A DNA stretch of 64,000 bases from Multifurca ochricompacta (taxonomy: Eukaryota; Basidiomycota; Agaricomycetes; Russulales; Russulaceae), in NCBI GenBank assembly GCA_022496185.1, contig WTXG01000009.1:434001-498000 (forward strand), in the 5' to 3' direction. The notes under the pieces are model-generated. The model had not been told where the DNA came from. It did not search any database and saw only the letters and a program-made list of their open reading frames with translations. Shown in pieces: positions 59,351-64,000 of the stretch. Within the stretch, counting starts at the first letter, position 1; every line of letters begins with the position of its first letter. A program made the translations under genes and the position numbers.

Positions 59351-60766
59351 ATGGACATTCGACACGATCATGGCACACTCATTCACGTCGTTCGCGCCTG
59401 TGACAACGCCGACGCGCCTGATCTCATCGCCATTGGTGGTGAAAGCTCAGTTTCTGTGTTGCTCATCGTGTGTGCCACCTTCTTTTCGTGTACCCGTGTC
59501 TATGCTCACCCACCACCCCACCACCGGTAGACTGATACATCTGCAAATCTCATCGCGTCTTTTCATATAGGTTCTCGCATCACAGCCCTTGCCTGGTCCC
59601 CTCGCGCTGTTTCTCCCTCCTCATCGGATCAATGGCTCATAGAGTGAACCATAACACCATTCCCTTCAACCTCGTCCGCGTTTTCTGACTTTTTGCGGTT
59701 ATTTCACAGGCTGACCACCGCGTCTTCGGACTTTGGTTTACATCTTCTCACAAAATCCCCTGATGTTAACGAAGACATCTTTCCTTTTGGCGGCGGGCTT
59801 AGTGGTCACCATGGTCCCGTGAATGAAATGACGTTCTGTGGTGGTCCTACAGATGACTTTGCGCGATACGTCGCAACCGTCTCTGGTACGCTTTCCTTTC
59901 TTCTCTCGCTTTTTTCTCCTTCCCGACCACCCCCACTCAATCCCTCGGCCTTACGAAACAGATGACAAAATGCTCATGGTTTGGGACCTTCACCCAATCA
60001 TCAACATTCCCTCTGCGCTGCTATCCCCTTCCCCCTCTGACGCCTCTGGCTCTCCATCCACCTCGCGTCTGCAACCGACCGCATACGTGATCTCGTTCCC
60101 CCACGCTCTCAGCTCCGTCTGCGCGCACGCATCGACGACTAAGGACCTCCTCGTCGCCGACGTGCGCGGTTCACTCGCACTCATTGATTGGCGCTCCGAT
60201 CCATCGCACGCGCCTGCCGATGCATGGCACCACCCTCGTGTAGCCGAGCTAGCCGCACCACGCGCCATCGCCGGAGGCGCAGGTGCATTTCCAGCTTCAG
60301 CTGCCTGGCAACAGGCCAATCCTGACATGTATGTTCCTCTTTTTTTTTTTTTTTTTTGGATTGACACATTGCAAAAACCTGACCCTTTGACTGACTTGCA
60401 CACCCTACACCTTAGTATCGGCGCAGTACATCGTTCGCGATTCTCTCTCTGGGATCTGTCCAAGTTACAGGGTGGCAAACCAACGTTGAGCGGCGCCTCT
60501 TTTCCTGAGGGCGCACACCGATTCCGATGGTGCCCGACCTACCCAGAATACTTTGCTATTTCGACGCGCAGCCCTAGTGCGCGGGGTGCCACGATACATG
60601 TGCACAGTGCCATGCACGCCCACGCCATGTCGAGCCCACTGCGTTTACGCTTGCGCCGCGCCCATTATGTGTGCGCGACTTTGACTTTGTGCCGCTCAAG
60701 GGCATCCCGCGGATCGCGGCAGCAGTAGGGCACGAGCTCATCGTATTTTACATCGGCGTGGAGTGA
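59351..60766 (+). CDS. WD40 nucleoporin, Nup37-like
   Basis: Start MDIRHDHGTLIHVVRACDNA, then SRITALAWSPRAV and GLSGHHGPVNEMTFCG, DDKMLMVWDL (WD40 repeats). A long repeat-containing middle includes TTKDLLVADVRGSLALIDWR, RSRFSLWDLSKL and HRFRWCPTYPEYFAIST. After HVHSAMHAHA the frame slips at the CC at 60625-60626: the next frame reads VEPTAFTLAPRPLCVRDFDF, PLKGIPRIAAAVGHELIVFY, IGVE and stop at 60764-60766. One more C gives a single protein. The sequence order (few repeats, GHHG-type element, IPRIAAA tail) suggests Nup37 of the outer ring of the pore. Other WD40 families are possible. About 370 aa from five or so exons; one intron carries a 17-T run at about 60340. Confidence 0.7.
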
Positions 60767-61217
60767 AGGTGACAGCAGCGAAATGGCTGTGTCATCTCGA
60801 TCTACTACTATTTGAAACTATTTGATGATGTATTTGCTAGCTCTACCCATCATATCTCATTTCCTTAAAATTTGTTTGCTGGTATAGTATATTGGAGTGG
60901 GTAATCAAGTCCAGAGACCATATCAAGAACTACAAGAACTAAAAGGCCGCTGGTGTATATGTTTCTATCCTGTGCATAAGGTGCCATCAGGCTATGGCAG
61001 TGAAGGGGATGGGAAGGAGGGGAGTCCGTCAAGTGGGATGGTTGAGTAAAGTACGAGTCTACAATGATAAGTTACAAACACAGATAACTCCTAGGACTAA
61101 GGCTAGAGACTCTGGAAGATCGAGGCGTAAGCTAGTGTGTGTATACATAGAACAGAGGAGCATCAAGACGAGGTGCATGTAAAGAGGGTATGCAAGAGAA
61201 CGAGGTGGGGGCGATGT
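60767..61217. other. Convergent spacer, Nup37-like / transcription factor
   Basis: About 450 bp of AT-rich sequence between stop codons, including TATTTGAAACTATTTGATGATG near 60810-60830. No gene, tRNA or notable repeat is supported. Confidence 0.5.
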
Positions 61218-64000
61218 CTACAATCCGTACCCGGGAGCATTCGAGTGCATGTGGTGGTACGCGTACGGCTGGTTGTTACCTACGCCTCTCCCGGTCCCAT
61301 AGCTCTGGTGATGTGGCTGAGGTTGTGGAGGCTGATGTGGTGACGGTGCAGATGCACTCGTCAGGTTCTGTCCCGTGTAGGTCTGATCGATAGCCTCACC
61401 AAAGCCGAGCTCCCGAAACATATTATTCCAGTAACGCATGTCATCCGACTGCGTTGGCTGGGTTTGTTGCGGAGGCTGGGCTGGTGGCTGAGATTGTGCA
61501 TAAGTACCGTTGCCGTACGTTGCCGTACTGGAGGTCTGTCTTGAGGCAGTTCGTACAGAGTCGACCTGCATTAACTCATGAGAAGGTACCCCCATGCTGG
61601 GTGGTGTGGAAGAAATTGGGTAGATGGTGTGATGCATGTTCGCAGCATTTTGCACGTCGTCGGGTAATCGATATACCTGTTGCTTAGACGTCTGTGTAGT
61701 GGCAGACAATGCGGCCTCTCGCCGCGAATCTGTCGCGCAACTTAAATAAGCTAAACTGTTTGGCCACAATATGAGGTGAGGCTTACGGCGAGGGTGACCG
61801 TCGTCCCATGACTTTTGTTGCTGCGATCGGAAGATGTCTTGCGCGATCAATTCCCGTAAGAACCTCGCATGGTAAGCAGCACCCGTGCATGCAGGAGATA
61901 AGTGAGACGCCTCCTCATAAGCATCGGCTGCTTTCGAGATGATTGAGTGAATTTCACTGGTTGCCCCTTCGTGTAACTCCGCTAATGTCTTTGAGCTGCG
62001 AAGGAGCTAACAAGGGCTAGATCAGAACCGACCTTTCAATGAGTAAAGATCATTATACCTTCAGCAAGAACACGGCGGAGTACGCTGTCATGACTGTGAT
62101 GGAATCCTGTCCGTAACGCTAGAACACTGTGAGCATTTTATCCCGGAAGCACAAAGCGTAATTTGACTCACGAGCATGCTCATTGACGCAAAATCGTGCG
62201 AAACAATGTATAGATTCTCCTTGGCGCTTGTGTAGCAGGCTGATAATGCCTGTACACTGGGTGTCGAGCGACTAGACTGCTCTTAGTCAGTTTTCGGATC
62301 AGAGGAGAATGGAACACGGAAATTTACGGGAGACATAGCCGCTTGGATACCGAAACTGTTCAAAAACAACCGTACATGCAGTCGGAAGAAGCTGAGGAAC
62401 GACATGTGAAACGATTCGCCGTTTGCCCGCCGCATTTCGTGATGCCATGTATCCATCCATTGAGTTAGTTTGCCATTGCAATTGCGCAGTAGGACCTCTT
62501 TATTGACGTCAGTATGGGCAGCACCTGGGATGCCCTTATGTAAATAGAAGACGTCGGTCGTTTCCGCCTAGCCCAAACGAAGATTAAGAAAGGTCAGGTG
62601 GGAGTCATTGTCACTCACGGCGATCCGCCGCAGTTGAACGAAAGCGGCAACGATCACATCCTCCGGACGAATTGGCAATCCGCCTTCTTCATGCCAGTTA
62701 GCCGAATGTCGGACCAAGTCATCCTGAAAGAAGCCATGAGACTAAATCACCCGATGTCGATGTTGAATGGAAACCCACCTCCGGAAGCATCCACTGACGT
62801 CCGGTTTGCATGCTAAGGCTCCGGTCGTGCACGAACAACACGAGGTAGGTGCGCTCACGGTTGCGGCGCTCCTGGAGTTGCAATTCTGTCTCGTTTGGGG
62901 GTGGTGGCGAGACATACCGGTTAAGGCCTAACTCAACAGCCATACGGCAAGCCTGCACAAGTTATTACTACTAGCAGGCCTCGATATTGGGAAAGATCAC
63001 TCACCAGGCCTATGTACATCCATGTTCGCTACGACCTCTGAGTCAAGTATTTATCTGGATCGAACTGAGGCACTTACAGTATCCTCTGGCTCTTTCCAGT
63101 AGGTAAGGCAAGCGAAGGCTTGGACCACCTCGACAGACTTCCAGTTCTCCGCAAAGGCACGCACAGCAAACTCATGAGCGAGCTTCTGACATGGTTTGAA
63201 AGACTCGGGTTTGAAGAATTTGCATCCGGCCATTATTAAAATGGTGAAGAGGAAAGGAGATTTTGAGCGAACGTAATCGGGGGTGTGCAGAGCGGGATCG
63301 AAAAGGTTCACGAAGGGATTGAGCCGCAAGAATACGAGGTCAAACAAAACTTTGGCGTTCGATTCATCCAAGACGCCAGCAGCGACGGGGTCTTTCAGAG
63401 GGGGAAGTGTGGAGGAAGTTGGTGCTTGTGAGGAAGTAGTTGAATTAGACCGATCCGATCGAATAGATGCGATGGGAGTTTCGTGTGAGGGATTGAGAAT
63501 GGTCTTAAAAAAGGAATGGCGCTGATTCTCTCTACGGATGAGATCCGCGGGGAACATGCCGTCTTGCTTTCCTTCACTTTCATTGTCTTCCTCGTCCGTG
63601 GCGGATCGCAGTTTAGGATCAGCTCGGTCATCTCCGTCGAAGTGAGTAGGTACGTTGAGGGGAGGGAGGTCGGTTGAGTAAGGACCGGGAGAACGGCCTT
63701 CGCCACGTCGTACACGCCAGTCGGTTGGAGACATGGAGGAGGAAGAAGACTCAAGGGTTTGAGATTTCAACTTGGCATTGTTAAGACCCTTCTCGAGGCG
63801 CCTCAACATCTTGGAAGCTTCAGATAGCCTGGACATTTGGATGAGAAAAACCTGCAAGGTAGGTAGAATCGAACCAACTTTGAGCCTGGTTTTCGGCCGC
63901 GTCTGTGTCTCTCGAAGATGCACCTGGGAAGTGGGCGTAAAGGATGATGGGGCGAAGAAAGCAAAGGAAAAAAAAAACGTACTCAACACCGGTACGCCTA
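61218..64000 (-). CDS. Fungal-specific transcription factor, 5' end outside the window
   Basis: Middle homology region typical of Zn2Cys6 regulators: LRLNPFVNLFDPALHTPDYV, PFLFTILIMAGCKFF, VVQAFACLTYWKEPED, then ACRMAVELGLNRYVS, ERTYLVLFVHDRSLSMQTGR, WMLPEDDLVRHSANWHEEGG and DVIVAAFVQLRRIAAETTDV. The N-terminal part in view is a heptad-like helix (SRLSEASKMLRRLEKGLNNA) and acidic Ser-rich linker; a zinc cluster should lie right of 64000. Several introns cut the domain. The C-terminus is Gln/Pro/Ser-rich (PPAQPPQQTQPTQS, QPYAYHHMHSNAPGYGL), a likely activation region, with stop at 61218-61220. Regulon unknown. Confidence 0.85.

Noticed and set aside
63860..63900. tRNA-like GGTTCGATTC box on the minus strand
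   Set aside because: No A box or cloverleaf could be built around it; it lies in exon or intron sequence of the transcription factor.

Overview
This window is nuclear DNA of a fungus, most likely a mushroom-forming basidiomycete (Agaricomycotina). Genes are split by many introns of about 45-65 nt. Spacers are short, there are no operons, and the proteins include typical fungal families: Zn2Cys6 regulators, Cbp4-like, Gpi1, Mic19, Pex6 and a fungal-type DYRK kinase. I assign 29 protein genes and almost all look like conserved housekeeping functions. I see no rRNA, tRNA, CRISPR array, transposase, virus or secondary-metabolite cluster.

Layout: 1-9.5 kb holds a replication factor C subunit (5' end outside the window), a 70-aa Cbp4-like mitochondrial protein, an ING/PHD chromatin protein, kinetochore NUF2 and a BLM-type RecQ helicase. 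10-18 kb holds DDX41, two tandem galactose-1-phosphate uridylyltransferases and bifunctional PFK-2/FBPase-2. 18-26 kb holds a GT8-like glycosyltransferase behind a 206-nt pure poly(A) tract, GPI1, a Rho4-like GTPase and a Zn2Cys6 factor. 27-33 kb is one very long DYRK kinase gene. 33-50 kb holds a mitochondrial dehydrogenase kinase, proteasome RPT1, vacuolar ATPase VMA1, splicing factor YJU2, kinetochore MIS14/NSL1, H/ACA GAR1, peroxisomal PEX6 and a PhoD-like membrane phosphatase. 50-64 kb holds MIC19, an unrecognised single-pass membrane protein, CEF1/CDC5L, a sphingoid-base-kinase-like enzyme, UMP/CMP kinase, a Nup37-like WD40 protein and a fungal-specific transcription factor that runs off the right edge.

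Gene order alternates strands unusually often: 21 of the 28 neighbouring pairs switch strand. Eight of the ten divergent pairs have under 240 bp between start codons, so shared bidirectional promoters are the main architecture. Functional coherence between neighbours is limited. Three galactose/glycolysis genes sit together, two kinetochore subunits lie 36 kb apart, and three spliceosomal factors are scattered through the window.

The strongest anomaly is technical or evolutionary. At least a dozen otherwise intact, conserved genes carry one reading-frame break each (two genes carry two). Nearly all would be explained by one base missing from a short homopolymer or doublet. This looks like uncorrected sequencing error rather than pseudogenes, and any automatic annotation of this contig will have truncated or split genes at these points. 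I did not find a convincing undescribed biological system. The real oddities are the galT tandem pair, the poly(A) tract, the strand alternation, a few unusual protein features and one gene-free kilobase.
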